This document shows, piece by piece, positions 8,950-17,333 of a stretch of 64,000 nucleotides of DNA. Each line of letters starts with the position of its first letter. Positions within the stretch are counted from its first letter, which is position 1. The translations under genes were made by a program, and so were the position numbers. The notes beneath the pieces were generated by a model. The model was not told the DNA's origin. It saw only the letters and a program-made list of their open reading frames with translations, and ran no database searches. The stretch comes from Eggerthellaceae bacterium UBA3686. GTDB taxonomy: Bacteria; Actinomycetota; Coriobacteriia; Coriobacteriales; Eggerthellaceae. The stretch is taken from the NCBI GenBank assembly GCA_002371495.1, contig DFIX01000005.1:47535-111534 (forward strand). Reading direction: 5' to 3'.

Positions 8950-9855
8950 GTGGCTGGCGATTTCCTCACAATTCTGGGCCGCTACACGGGAAACGACACC
9001 GCGGTGGCCGTGCCCGATGGCTTAACGACGATCGGCGAGCGCGCATTTGCTGGCAACACTGCGCTCGAAGAGGTGATCGTACCCGAAGGGGTGCGCTCGA
9101 TCGAGGCCGGCTGCTTCGACTCATGCACGCACCTGCGCTCGGTTCGCCTGCCGAGGACGCTCTGGCATATCGGGGCACGGGCGTTTCGCGGGTGCACGTC
9201 GCTCGAATCCCTTGTTTTGCCAGGTGAAGTGAGTTCGATTGGGGCTGACGCTTTCCGCAGCTGCTCTTCGCTTGCGCGCGTCGTCTTGCCCGATTCGCTG
9301 AAGCACCTCGAAGACGGCGCCTTCAGCAACTGCGCGGCACTGCAAGAGGTGCTGTTTTCTGAGTCGCTTCGCGAACTTGGCAGGTATTCGTTCAAGGACT
9401 GCGCGTCGCTTGCTGAGGTCTTTTTGCCCGAAGGGCTCGAGGTCATTCCCGAAGGCGCGTTCGAAGGATGCACGTCGCTGCTCGGCGTCGTGTTGCCCTC
9501 GACGCTGCGCGAAATCGGTTCGCGGGCCTTCGCCGGTTGCAGCCGTTTGTTCCAGCCGGCGGTGCCCGCCGGGGTAAGCGTCATCGCTGGCGATGCCTTT
9601 GAGGGAGCGGGAACGATCAGCCGCGGGGCTGAGCCAGCAGGAACCGCACGTACGCAGGTCGTGGCAGATGGGATGGAATCACACCAGTTCGCGAATGGAA
9701 TGGTCGCCACATCAGTAGGTGATGGTGCGAGCCGAGCGGACAGTCCTTCTGACGCATCGTCTGCCCCTCATTCGCATGATGCGAGCCAACGCAAAGAAGC
9801 GCGGCGCATAGCCCATGACCGAGCCGACTGGTCGAACCTCGCCGGCTGGCAATAG
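8950..9855 (+). CDS. BspA-type leucine-rich repeat protein
   Basis: 301 aa with about eight LRR_5 (BspA-like) units of about 23 residues, e.g. IGERAFAGNTALEEV and IGADAFRSCSSLARV, from residue 20 to 215, followed by a low-complexity Ser/Ala-rich tail. No signal peptide or anchor is visible, so a cytoplasmic protein-binding role is possible despite the surface-protein look. GTG start at 8950, 7 bp after arsM and probably co-transcribed. The 3' end overlaps the upstream in-frame extension of the acetyltransferase frame, whose real start is placed at 9878. Confidence 0.8.
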   Translation: MAGDFLTILGRYTGNDTAVAVPDGLTTIGERAFAGNTALEEVIVPEGVRSIEAGCFDSCTHLRSVRLPRTLWHIGARAFRGCTSLESLVLPGEVSSIGADAFRSCSSLARVVLPDSLKHLEDGAFSNCAALQEVLFSESLRELGRYSFKDCASLAEVFLPEGLEVIPEGAFEGCTSLLGVVLPSTLREIGSRAFAGCSRLFQPAVPAGVSVIAGDAFEGAGTISRGAEPAGTARTQVVADGMESHQFANGMVATSVGDGASRADSPSDASSAPHSHDASQRKEARRIAHDRADWSNLAGWQ

Positions 9856-9877
9856 GCCGGCGATTGCGAGGAAAGGC

Positions 9878-10444
9878 ATGTTGCTCCCGTTCGAAGACGG
9901 CCAGATCAAACACGAACCTAGTGGGCTCGCGCTGGTGAGGCCAAACGCCGCCTTGCTCGAATCGTATCGCGAAGCCTGCGCCGAGACCTGGGACAACATT
10001 CACAACAGGTACATCTTGCACGATCCGGTCCGCTATGACGAATGGAAGCACACGATATTCGGCACGTTCGAGGACCGGGCGCGCGGGGTCAACTTACCCG
10101 ACGGATATTACCCGAGCGTGATGCTCTGGGCGTGTGCGGGCGACCGCTTCGTGGGCGCCGTTAACATTCGCACCAGCCAAGACGAAGCCCTGCTGACCTA
10201 TGGCGGGACGTACGGTTATTTCGTGCGCACGAGCGAGCGGCGCAAAGGGTATGGCACGGCGCTCGCGCTCATGGGCCTCGAAGCGGCGAAGCTGCTCGGC
10301 GTCGAGCCCATTGCCATAACCCTGCAGGAATCGAACCGTGCATCATGTGCGCTCGCCGAACATCTTCCGTATCTGCGGCTCGAGCGCTACGAAGCCGACG
10401 TCGACGGCGTGTGGCAACCCGTACGCCGCTACTGGCTGGGGTAA
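9878..10444 (+). CDS. GNAT-family N-acetyltransferase
   Basis: 188 aa. A GNAT fold is indicated by the acetyl-CoA binding segment VRTSERRKGYGTALALMGLE (motif A, R-R-K-G-Y-G) and a following QESNRASCALAEHL strand-helix. Acceptor unknown. I chose ATG 9878 because GAGGAAAGG lies just upstream; the longer reading frame from 9815 would overlap the LRR gene and lacks a ribosome binding site. Probably last gene of the arsM-LRR-GNAT transcript. Confidence 0.8.
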   Translation: MLLPFEDGQIKHEPSGLALVRPNAALLESYREACAETWDNIHNRYILHDPVRYDEWKHTIFGTFEDRARGVNLPDGYYPSVMLWACAGDRFVGAVNIRTSQDEALLTYGGTYGYFVRTSERRKGYGTALALMGLEAAKLLGVEPIAITLQESNRASCALAEHLPYLRLERYEADVDGVWQPVRRYWLG

Positions 10445-10494
10445 TGCCCGTTGATTCGGCTTGCCAGAGCTTCGAGTTTAGCCCATTCGCTCTG

Positions 10495-10590
10495 CAGGAA
10501 CTCCGACGCCAATCCCGTCCGCAGGAACTTCGACAACCGCCAATCCCGCCCGCAAGGACGCGCGCCGTTGGACGGGATGGTGGAGGGTTA
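10495..10590. repeat. 31-bp repeat cluster 3
   Basis: Two direct units (CCGACGCCAATCCCGTCCGC and TTCGACAACCGCCAATCCC) plus an inverted partial unit at about 10566-10583 (GTTGGACGGGATGG). Same family as the 7.1-8.0 kb clusters. The rest of the 416-bp gap 10445-10860 holds the promoter region below. Confidence 0.7.
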
Positions 10591-10710
10591 TTTGGCTTGA
10601 GTTGAAGAATTGCGCTACGGTTAGGTTCTGGTTTTTAGGCAAATGGACGAACTCTCGGTTCGGTGAGCCGTAACGCCAGCCCTGCTTTATGAGCTGGTCT
10701 TGACAAGCGT

Positions 10711-10730
10711 TATTGGACACAATCAAATAA
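10711..10730. promoter_or_regulatory. Operator-like palindrome, site 1 (TATTGGACACAATCAAATAA)
   Basis: Imperfect match to the recurring palindrome TATTGGAC-N-GTCCAATA found at five or more places in the window. A TTGACA at 10700-10705 overlaps it on the left. It lies about 130 bp upstream of the FtsX-type permease gene. Confidence 0.5.
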
Positions 10731-10860
10731 CTGATGTAGTATAGGTTTTGTTCTAGTCATGGGCGCCGGCTTAACGTTTGGCGCTCATCTGTTTTACATG
10801 GGAAAACGAAGCGAGCTGCTAGGATTGCGGCTTCCCAACTAAAACTGAGGAGGATGCTTC

Positions 10861-12075
10861 GTGAAGCAGTTGATAATGCACAGCCTGAAGATGCACAAGG
10901 TGCAGTCGGCGTCGATTGCCGTGTCGGTTGCGCTGTCGGTCATGATACTGGTGACGTTCGGGCTGGTGTATGGCGGTGTCATGCAGGGCGTGCAGAAATC
11001 CGAGGAGCAGGGTGGTGCCGACGTCATGGCCATTCCCAAAGATGCGCTGCAGTACATCGGCGATACCGAGCTCTTATACACGGGCGCTCCGGCTGCCGTG
11101 TACATGCCCGCCGAGGTTGTGGATAAAATTGGAGGCGCAGAAGGCGTGGTGCGCGTATCGCCGCAGTTCTTCGGCCAGACCCTGAACTCGGGGTGCTGTT
11201 CGACGACTGGCGAGACCCGCCTTATCGGCATCGACACGACAACCGATTTCGTCGTGAGCGGGCTAGCGGGTGCAGACCAGGTGGCCGCGCTCGGCGATCA
11301 TGGCGTCATCGTGGGCAGCGCCGTCGGCGGCGTGTTCAACAACACGATCAAGATATACAACGAGGAGTATCAGGTCGTGGGAACGATGGCCGAGACGGGT
11401 ACCGAGTTTGACTCGTCTATCGTGGCAGACATCGACGTCGTGCGCTCGATTAGCCGCAACATGGAAGGCTACGAGCATTACTGGGAAAAGCACGGCGACC
11501 CGAGCGGCCTTGTGAGCTGCGTGATGCTCGACCTCGACGATGACAACTTCGATGCGGCGCTGACTTCGGCGAATGCAAAGATCAACCTCTCGGGCGTGGC
11601 GTCGCCGCTCGTGCGCTCGCAGATCGTGGACAAGTCCCGAGCACAGCTGAAATCGGTGTTCCTGCTTTTGCTGGTGGCGGCGTGCCTCATGGCCGTGGTA
11701 GCGCTCCTGCAGCTGTTCGCGCGATTCTTCAGCAGCGTATGGGACCGCAAGAGCGAGCTTGCCCTGTATCGTGCCATAGGGGCTAGCAAAGCGGACCTTC
11801 GCAAGCTGATCGCCGGCGAGATGGGCGTGCTCGTAGGCTGCGGCATCGTCGTGGGCATCATCTTGGGTTTCGTGGCCCAAACGGCGCTGCTCGGCGTGCT
11901 GCGCGATGGGCTCTCGTTCCCGTATGTGGCGCTCGGCCCCGCACAGAGCTTTGCTCTTGAATTGGCGGTAGTAATCGTGTTCGTGCTGGTCAGTGCACTT
12001 TCCATCATCTGGCCGCTCAGGCAAATCGGGCGCCTTGACCCGTCGACGGCGATGCAGCAAGGAGATATCGATTAA
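10861..12075 (+). CDS. FtsX/MacB-like ABC transporter permease
   Basis: 404 aa. One N-terminal TM segment (about 18-40), a large extracytoplasmic domain, then three C-terminal TM segments (about 263-290, 315-345, 365-390) as in LolE/MacB/FtsX permeases. The cytoplasmic loop DRKSELALYRAIGASKADLRK is the usual coupling region. A GCCS motif near residue 117 in the outer domain is a vicinal cysteine pair. GTG start preceded by AGGAGG. The ATPase gene starts 1 bp after the stop. Such pairs export or extract substrates at the membrane; the substrate is unknown. Related pairs often occur with DUF4418 proteins, one of which lies at 18.5 kb here. Confidence 0.85.
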   Translation: MKQLIMHSLKMHKVQSASIAVSVALSVMILVTFGLVYGGVMQGVQKSEEQGGADVMAIPKDALQYIGDTELLYTGAPAAVYMPAEVVDKIGGAEGVVRVSPQFFGQTLNSGCCSTTGETRLIGIDTTTDFVVSGLAGADQVAALGDHGVIVGSAVGGVFNNTIKIYNEEYQVVGTMAETGTEFDSSIVADIDVVRSISRNMEGYEHYWEKHGDPSGLVSCVMLDLDDDNFDAALTSANAKINLSGVASPLVRSQIVDKSRAQLKSVFLLLLVAACLMAVVALLQLFARFFSSVWDRKSELALYRAIGASKADLRKLIAGEMGVLVGCGIVVGIILGFVAQTALLGVLRDGLSFPYVALGPAQSFALELAVVIVFVLVSALSIIWPLRQIGRLDPSTAMQQGDID

Positions 12076-12076
12076 T

Positions 12077-12742
12077 ATGGCCCTTCTGGAAGTTAAAGGC
12101 ATCGCGAAATCGTTCGACGGCGCCGAGATCATCCGCGCCACGTCGTTTGCGGTCGAGCCGGGCGATATCGTCGCCTTCACATCGCCTTCTGGCTCGGGCA
12201 AGTCGACTCTGCTCTCGATGGCGGGGCTGCTCCTGACGCCCGATTCGGGCCAGATCCTGGTTGACGGCGGCGTAGACGCACTCTCGCTTGACGACAAGGC
12301 GCTTTCGCGTCTGCGGCAGCGCCTGTTCGGGTTCGTGTTCCAGAGTACCCAGCTCGTAGGGTCGCTTCGAGCAATCGAGAACGTCACGGCACCTGCCGGG
12401 TTTGCGGGAAAACTCGATTTCGACCCAGTCGAGCGCGCAAAGGAGTTGCTCGTGCAGTTTGGGTTGGAAGAGCGTTTGTACCATTACCCTGCCCAGCTGA
12501 GCGTGGGTCAGAAGCGCCGCGTGGCAGTAGCCCGGGCGCTACTGCTAAACCCTCAGATCGTTATCGCTGATGAGCCTACCAACGACCTCGATGAAGAATC
12601 TGCGAACACCGTCGCCGACGCATTGTTCGCTTATGCCGCCCAAGGACATGCGTTGCTCTACGCCACGCACGATGCCGCCCTTGCCGCCCGCGCCAAGACG
12701 CTCATGGTCATGAAGGACAAGGCGTTCGTCTCCGCATCGTAG
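12077..12742 (+). CDS. LolD/MacB-type ABC transporter ATP-binding protein
   Basis: 221 aa. Walker A SPSGSGKST, Q-loop FVFQS, signature LSVGQKRRVAVARALL and Walker B IVIADEPT followed by D-loop NDLDEE are all present. ATG at 12077, 1 bp after the permease stop, so translation is likely coupled. It energises the FtsX-like permease. A 33-bp palindromic repeat begins 2 bp after its stop codon. Confidence 0.9.
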   Translation: MALLEVKGIAKSFDGAEIIRATSFAVEPGDIVAFTSPSGSGKSTLLSMAGLLLTPDSGQILVDGGVDALSLDDKALSRLRQRLFGFVFQSTQLVGSLRAIENVTAPAGFAGKLDFDPVERAKELLVQFGLEERLYHYPAQLSVGQKRRVAVARALLLNPQIVIADEPTNDLDEESANTVADALFAYAAQGHALLYATHDAALAARAKTLMVMKDKAFVSAS

Positions 12743-12743
12743 G

Positions 12744-12776
12744 GACGAGTCACCTTACCAGGTAGCCTGACTCATC
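12744..12776. repeat. 33-bp palindromic repeat, copy 2
   Basis: Differs from copy 1 at one outer-arm base (GACGAGTCA). It lies 2 bp after the ABC ATPase stop and 20 bp before the perfect operator-like palindrome at 12796. No U-tract follows. Confidence 0.85.
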
Positions 12777-12795
12777 CACTCGGATAGCTTTGCTC

Positions 12796-12820
12796 TTTTA
12801 TTGGACATAGACCAATAAAA
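12796..12820. promoter_or_regulatory. Operator-like palindrome, site 2 (perfect 9-bp arms)
   Basis: TTTTATTGG and CCAATAAAA are perfect inverted arms around ACATAGA. TTGGAC within it could serve as a -35 with TACACT at 12825-12830 as -10 (18-bp spacing). It lies about 50-80 bp upstream of the ABC importer operon and is the best-formed member of the motif family. Confidence 0.65.
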
Positions 12821-12868
12821 GCGATACACTTGCTATACTTTGCATAATGCAATACTAGATAGTGTCAG

Positions 12869-13876
12869 GTGGAAATGTCGTTAAACGATCGGACAATGTG
12901 GCTCTGCAGCAAGTTCTCGCTTGCCAAGCCTAAGGAAATCGCCAAGATGGCAGTGCCGCTCGTGGCCATGATCGTCATGATGGTCGTGAACGGTGCGGCG
13001 GCCGACGTGTACCCGGAAGGCGAGACGACCGTTTACTACCCGATTTTCATCCGCGCCTCAATCGTCATCTACCTCGTATGCGTCGTCATCTCGATCTGGT
13101 TCGAGTATTTCCGCCGCCATTTCGTCAAATGGTGGGGGACGTTGACCTTCATCTACCTGTTCTTCAGCATCTACAACCTGTGTACGCTGAAGTCGGGCAT
13201 GTTCGAGCTTCCGTACTTCCCGTCGTTCGAGAGCATGCTCGCCTACGTTTTCCAGCATTGGGACCGTACGCTCGGGGATGCGTGGAATTCGGTTTCGCTG
13301 TACTTGCAGGGCATAACGATGGGCGGCATTCTGGGCTTTCTGTGGGGAAGCGCCATGGGCTATAGCAAGCACGCCAACTACTGGCTCAACCCCATCATCA
13401 AGATCATCGGCCCGGTGCCCGGCGTGGCGTGGGTAACGATTTCGCTCGTGTTGGCACCGTCGAACCACGTCGCGGCTCTCATCATCATCGCCTCGACCAC
13501 GTGGTTCCCGCTGTCGGTCAATCTTGCGGGCGGTATACGCTCGGTCAGCCGCGCTTCGATCGAAAAGGCGCAGACTCTTGGGGCGTCCAACTGGTACATC
13601 ATCCGCCACGTCGTGTACCCGGCCGCCGCGCCGAGCATCTTCACCGGATTGTTCATGGCGTGCTGCTTTAGCCTGACCTCGCTCGTCACCGCCGAGCTCA
13701 TGGGCGTGAAGGGCGGCTTGGGCTGGCGCATCAGCTGGGCTCAGAGCTATGTGGCCTACGACATCATCTACACCATCGCCATCTGCTTCATCATCATGGC
13801 GTTCATTCTGATCACAATCCTGTTCATCGTCCAGCGCCATACCATGAGCTGGTCCAAGGAGGTCGTGCAATGGTAG
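12869..13876 (+). CDS. ABC importer permease (nitrate/sulfonate/taurine family), first copy
   Basis: 335 aa. About eight hydrophobic segments, with the BPD_transp_1 EAA loop at SIEKAQTLGASNWYIIRHVVYP (near 232-253). The N-terminal four-TM extension, about 120 aa longer than SsuC/TauC, is shared by the second permease. The start is uncertain: GTG 12869 or ATG 12875 (AGGTGG overlaps) are possible. Its 3' end overlaps the ATPase gene by 7 bp. A heterodimeric permease with the product of 14641-15687 is implied. Confidence 0.85.
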   Translation: MEMSLNDRTMWLCSKFSLAKPKEIAKMAVPLVAMIVMMVVNGAAADVYPEGETTVYYPIFIRASIVIYLVCVVISIWFEYFRRHFVKWWGTLTFIYLFFSIYNLCTLKSGMFELPYFPSFESMLAYVFQHWDRTLGDAWNSVSLYLQGITMGGILGFLWGSAMGYSKHANYWLNPIIKIIGPVPGVAWVTISLVLAPSNHVAALIIIASTTWFPLSVNLAGGIRSVSRASIEKAQTLGASNWYIIRHVVYPAAAPSIFTGLFMACCFSLTSLVTAELMGVKGGLGWRISWAQSYVAYDIIYTIAICFIIMAFILITILFIVQRHTMSWSKEVVQW

Positions 13877-14628
13877 ACATGGACAAAAAGCTCGTGGCAA
13901 AGGGCGTGCGACGCGTCTTCGACGACGCCGAAAAAGGTGCGCTTCTGGCATTGCACGATTTCGACCTTGAGGCCGAGCACGGCGAGATCGTCGCCCTCAT
14001 CGGCCCCTCGGGTTGTGGCAAGTCGACGTTTCTGCGCCTGGTCGCCGGGCTCGACAAGGCGCAAGGCGGCACCATCACCTACGGCGGCGAAGAGATCAAG
14101 GGCCCGTCGTACGACCGGGGGTTCGTGTTCCAGGAGACCAACCTGTACCCGTGGCTAACGGTAGAGAAAAACATTGCGTTTGGCCTTAAGGCACGCGGCG
14201 TGTACAAGCAGCAGAAAGACCGCGTGCAGCAGATGATCGACCTCATGGGCTTGACCGGATTCGAGAAATCTTACCCGCATCAGATTTCGGGCGGCATGGC
14301 GGCGCGCGTCGCCATCGCGCAGACGTTCGTACAAGACCCGGGCATCATTCTGCTCGACGAGCCGCTCTCGGCCCTCGACGCCTTCACGCGCGCCATCATC
14401 CAGGACGAAATCCTGAAGATGCGCGACCGTTTCAAGCCGATCATCCTCATGGTCACGCACGATATCGAAGAAGCCGTGTACATGGCCGATCGTGTTATCG
14501 TGCTGACGCCGCGCCCCGGCACAAACGCCGGCGAGGTGAAGATCGACATGCCGCACCCGCGCGACCGCATCTCCCCCGAGTTCATCGATCTGCGCCATCA
14601 GATCATGGACATGCTCGAGTTCGACTAG
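13870..14628 (+). CDS. ABC importer ATP-binding protein (SsuB/TauB/NrtD-like)
   Basis: 252 aa. Walker A GPSGCGKST near residue 40, Q-loop VFQETNLYPW, a variant signature QISGGMAARVAIAQ (ISGGM rather than LSGGQ), Walker B IILLDEPLSALD and the His-switch VTHD. The NLYPWLTVEKNI segment is characteristic of the nitrate/sulfonate/taurine group. Overlaps the first permease by 7 bp, so translation is coupled. Confidence 0.92.
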   Translation: MVDMDKKLVAKGVRRVFDDAEKGALLALHDFDLEAEHGEIVALIGPSGCGKSTFLRLVAGLDKAQGGTITYGGEEIKGPSYDRGFVFQETNLYPWLTVEKNIAFGLKARGVYKQQKDRVQQMIDLMGLTGFEKSYPHQISGGMAARVAIAQTFVQDPGIILLDEPLSALDAFTRAIIQDEILKMRDRFKPIILMVTHDIEEAVYMADRVIVLTPRPGTNAGEVKIDMPHPRDRISPEFIDLRHQIMDMLEFD

Positions 14629-14640
14629 GAAGGCGCGGGC

Positions 14641-15687
14641 TTGAGCAGCAAGGACGTCATACGCGAGGAACTCCACAAAGAGGAGGAACGGCTCTTCATC
14701 AAAGAGAAGGAGCCAATCATTGAGCGCGCCAGCTTGCGGGACGCGCTTAAGATGCTCGTCCCCTTTGCCGGCATGGCTATCTCGGCCATCGAGTTCGTCA
14801 GCCTTCCGCAGGTGCATCCGCTGCCAGTGCAGTACCATGCGGAGACGTGGCTGCCCACGCTTGGCGTATGTGCGGTGGTATATGCGCTTTTCTACGTGTT
14901 CTCGCTTTTCGTAAGGCCGCTGCGTCAGAAGGTCGCCCATTTCTCGTGGCTGATCTTCGCGTTTTTCTGCTTCTTCACGCTGCAGGACTTCCTGACGTTG
15001 CGCACGGGCACGCTGAAGTTGCCGTTCATACCCTCGCCCGACAAAATCGTACACGAGCTCATCGCCAACTGGGATACCATTGCGATGGACGCCGTGTCGT
15101 CGATGACCACGCTGTTCAGCGGGCTTGTCATCGGTATCTCGATGGGCATCGTCTCGGGCATTGCCTGCGGTTGCGTGCGGTTGGTCGATTATTGGATCAA
15201 CCCGCTGCTGAAGATTATCGGCCCGGTTCCGGCGCTCATCTGGATGCCGATTTTCTTCGTGGTGTTCCATTCCAGCAACGCAGCGGCACTCGCGGCGGTG
15301 TTCCTTGCGTCATGGTTCCCCCTGACGCTCATGATTTCGAGCGCCATCAAGAACATCGACAAGGGGCTCATCGAGCGCGCCGAGACCCTCGGGGCGTCGA
15401 AGTTCTACATCATCTTGCACGTCATGTTGCCCAATTCTATTCCGCATATTGCAAACGCCCTGTTCATGGCCCTTTCGCATTCGTTCGGCGCAATGTCTGC
15501 GACCGAGCTGTGCGGCGCTACGTCGGGGCTTATGTTCCGCATCCAGTACACCCGCGTCATGGCCAATTACGGCGAGGTCTTCGCCATCATCGGGGTCATG
15601 ATCGTAATCTTCGCCACCCTGACCGCAATCATGTTCGCGTTCAGGAACTGGCTGCTGCGCTGGCAGAAGGGTCTGGCGCGCTGGTAG
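14641..15687 (+). CDS. ABC importer permease (nitrate/sulfonate/taurine family), second copy
   Basis: 348 aa, paralog of the 12869 product with the same long N-terminal TM extension and the EAA loop LIERAETLGASKFYIILHVMLP. TTG start at 14641 with AGGAAGG upstream. It begins with a charged N-terminal helix (KDVIREELHKEEERLF) absent from the first permease. The two permeases in one operon suggest a heterodimeric channel. Next gene is the lipoprotein binding protein. Confidence 0.9.
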   Translation: MSSKDVIREELHKEEERLFIKEKEPIIERASLRDALKMLVPFAGMAISAIEFVSLPQVHPLPVQYHAETWLPTLGVCAVVYALFYVFSLFVRPLRQKVAHFSWLIFAFFCFFTLQDFLTLRTGTLKLPFIPSPDKIVHELIANWDTIAMDAVSSMTTLFSGLVIGISMGIVSGIACGCVRLVDYWINPLLKIIGPVPALIWMPIFFVVFHSSNAAALAAVFLASWFPLTLMISSAIKNIDKGLIERAETLGASKFYIILHVMLPNSIPHIANALFMALSHSFGAMSATELCGATSGLMFRIQYTRVMANYGEVFAIIGVMIVIFATLTAIMFAFRNWLLRWQKGLARW

Positions 15688-15766
15688 GTAGGCATTAACG
15701 GCCCAGGAGGGTCCGTTGATAGAAGGCTTTTCCAAAGGGGAGGGGCCGCAAGAGAAAGGAACGGAA

Positions 15767-17020
15767 ATGAAGGAACTGTCGAGGCGCACATTCTTAAAGG
15801 GTGCTGCCGCCGCAGGTGCAGTTGCCGCCGGAGCCGGTTTGGCAGCTTGCGGCAGCAGCACGGCCAGCAGCGCTGCTTCGAGTGCGGCTGCGAGCAGCGC
15901 CGCCGCTAGCAGTGCCGCCGCATCGGCGTCTGCCGAGGCCTCTGCGAGCGCAGCAAGCGGTGACATGATCCCCATGACCATCGGTTACTGGGGCGGCAAC
16001 TGCTGCGAGCTGGGCGTGTACGCGGCCATCGAGAACCACACCTTCGAGGCTAACGGCATCGAGCCCAACATCGTAACCATCACGGCTGACACCTCCGAGC
16101 TGCTGGCCAACGACGAGATTGACTTCTTCCTGTGGACCCCGGGCTTCTTCCTGTCGTGGCTGCAGGGCGCCAACGCCAAGCTGATCGACACGATGCACAC
16201 CGGTTGCTGGTCGGGCATCACCCTCGAGGGCAACGGCATCGAGTCCGCTGCAGACCTGAAGGGCAAGAAGGTCGGCTGCACGGGCATGAGCGGTCCGTCC
16301 TATGTCGAGTCCAACGCGCTGTACTCCCGTGCCACGGGCGGCACGCATGACGACATCAACTGGGTCGTCTACGACGGCACGCTTCTGCTGCAGGCGCTGA
16401 AGGACCACGAGGTCGACGCCATCATCGGCATTGACTCCACGCTGTACCCGCAGGTCAAGGAAACCGAGGGTGCGAAGTTCTTCTTCATTTCGGCCGAAGA
16501 GCTGGCCGACTACTACTGCTGCTTCGTGTGCTGCAACACCCATACGCTCGAGAAGCATCCCGAGGCCGGCGACCGCCTGGCCAAGGCCTTTGCCGATGCC
16601 GACGACATCATGCGCAAGGATATCGAGGGCACCGTCGAGATGGCCATCGAGAAGGGCTACACCGTCGGCAAGTACCCCGAGATCGAGAAGGGCCTGGCGG
16701 GCAACTACCTGTACGGCCATGGCAACGAGCAGGACTTCTGGGATTCCATCTACGAGCGCTGGGACGAGCTGCGCATCGCCGGCTTCCTGCCCGACTGCCC
16801 GACGGACGAAGCCGAGGCCAAGAAGTACCTCGACGAGCTGACAAAGGGCATCGGCGAGTGGCACGGCGACGTGGGCGCTGCCACCGCTGCCAAGCCGCTG
16901 AAGGAGCAGCATGCCGAGCGCGGTGCTGCATACGGCACCAACCCGGATGACATCCGCAACGCCAAGGCCGACGCCGAGGGCGAGGCCAAGGGCGCAAGCA
17001 CCCATTACGGCAGCAACTAA
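15767..17020 (+). CDS. Cysteine-rich substrate-binding lipoprotein of the ABC importer
   Basis: 417 aa. Twin-arginine signal SRRTFLKGA at 5-13 and lipobox LAAC (Cys28), then an Ala/Ser-rich linker to about 65. The mature domain is NMT1/OpuAC-like (IGYWGGN...). It is unusual in its cysteines: Cys79-Cys80, Cys147, Cys171 and the pairs Cys251-Cys252 and Cys255-Cys256 in YYCCFVCCNTH. Homologs for sulfonates or nitrate are normally cysteine-poor, so a thiol-coordinated ligand (soft metal or metalloid) or structural disulfides are possible. Tat export suits folding with a bound ligand. ATG 15767 has AAAGGA upstream. A strong terminator follows at 17054. Confidence 0.88.
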   Translation: MKELSRRTFLKGAAAAGAVAAGAGLAACGSSTASSAASSAAASSAAASSAAASASAEASASAASGDMIPMTIGYWGGNCCELGVYAAIENHTFEANGIEPNIVTITADTSELLANDEIDFFLWTPGFFLSWLQGANAKLIDTMHTGCWSGITLEGNGIESAADLKGKKVGCTGMSGPSYVESNALYSRATGGTHDDINWVVYDGTLLLQALKDHEVDAIIGIDSTLYPQVKETEGAKFFFISAEELADYYCCFVCCNTHTLEKHPEAGDRLAKAFADADDIMRKDIEGTVEMAIEKGYTVGKYPEIEKGLAGNYLYGHGNEQDFWDSIYERWDELRIAGFLPDCPTDEAEAKKYLDELTKGIGEWHGDVGAATAAKPLKEQHAERGAAYGTNPDDIRNAKADAEGEAKGASTHYGSN

Positions 17021-17053
17021 GCGCTTTTGTGACTCAGAACTGCGTTTGAACGA

Positions 17054-17090
17054 AGAGGGACGCCGTTGATTCGGCGTCCCTCTTTTTTTG
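17054..17090 (+). terminator. Rho-independent terminator of the ABC importer operon
   Basis: Perfect 12-bp stem AGAGGGACGCCG/CGGCGTCCCTCT with a 6-nt loop followed by a run of seven T. Lies 34 bp after the binding-protein stop. Confidence 0.95.
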
Positions 17091-17186
17091 ATTGGCTACC
17101 TTTGGGGTATTTAGCTGGGAAATCTTCAAAATGTGAAAAAGGGGAGACTCCCCTATTTAGCATCGGGCCCGCAAGGTCGAGCCGAT

Positions 17187-17303
17187 CGTTCGCGAAAGCG
17201 CAAGTGGGGACGCGCATCGGCTTGGCTTCGCTAACATTGGAATGTTTAGAGTTAGTGCTGCAGAATCGCCGATGTCACGCCCCCACCTGCGCTTTCGCTA
17301 CGT
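17187..17303 (+). repeat. Covarying-arm palindromic element, copy A
   Basis: Left arm CGAAAGCGCAAGTGGGGA (17193-17210) pairs with right arm CCCCCACCTGCGCTTTCG (17280-17297). Next to the arms, CATCGGC/GCCGATG also pair. The core reads CTTGGCTTCGCTAACATT...CTGCAGAATCGCC. The remainder of the 17021-17333 gap is the terminator and a short GGGGAGACTCCCC hairpin at about 17141-17153. Confidence 0.85.
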
Positions 17304-17333
17304 TGTCTGTAAGTTGGGGTCTGACCCCCCACG

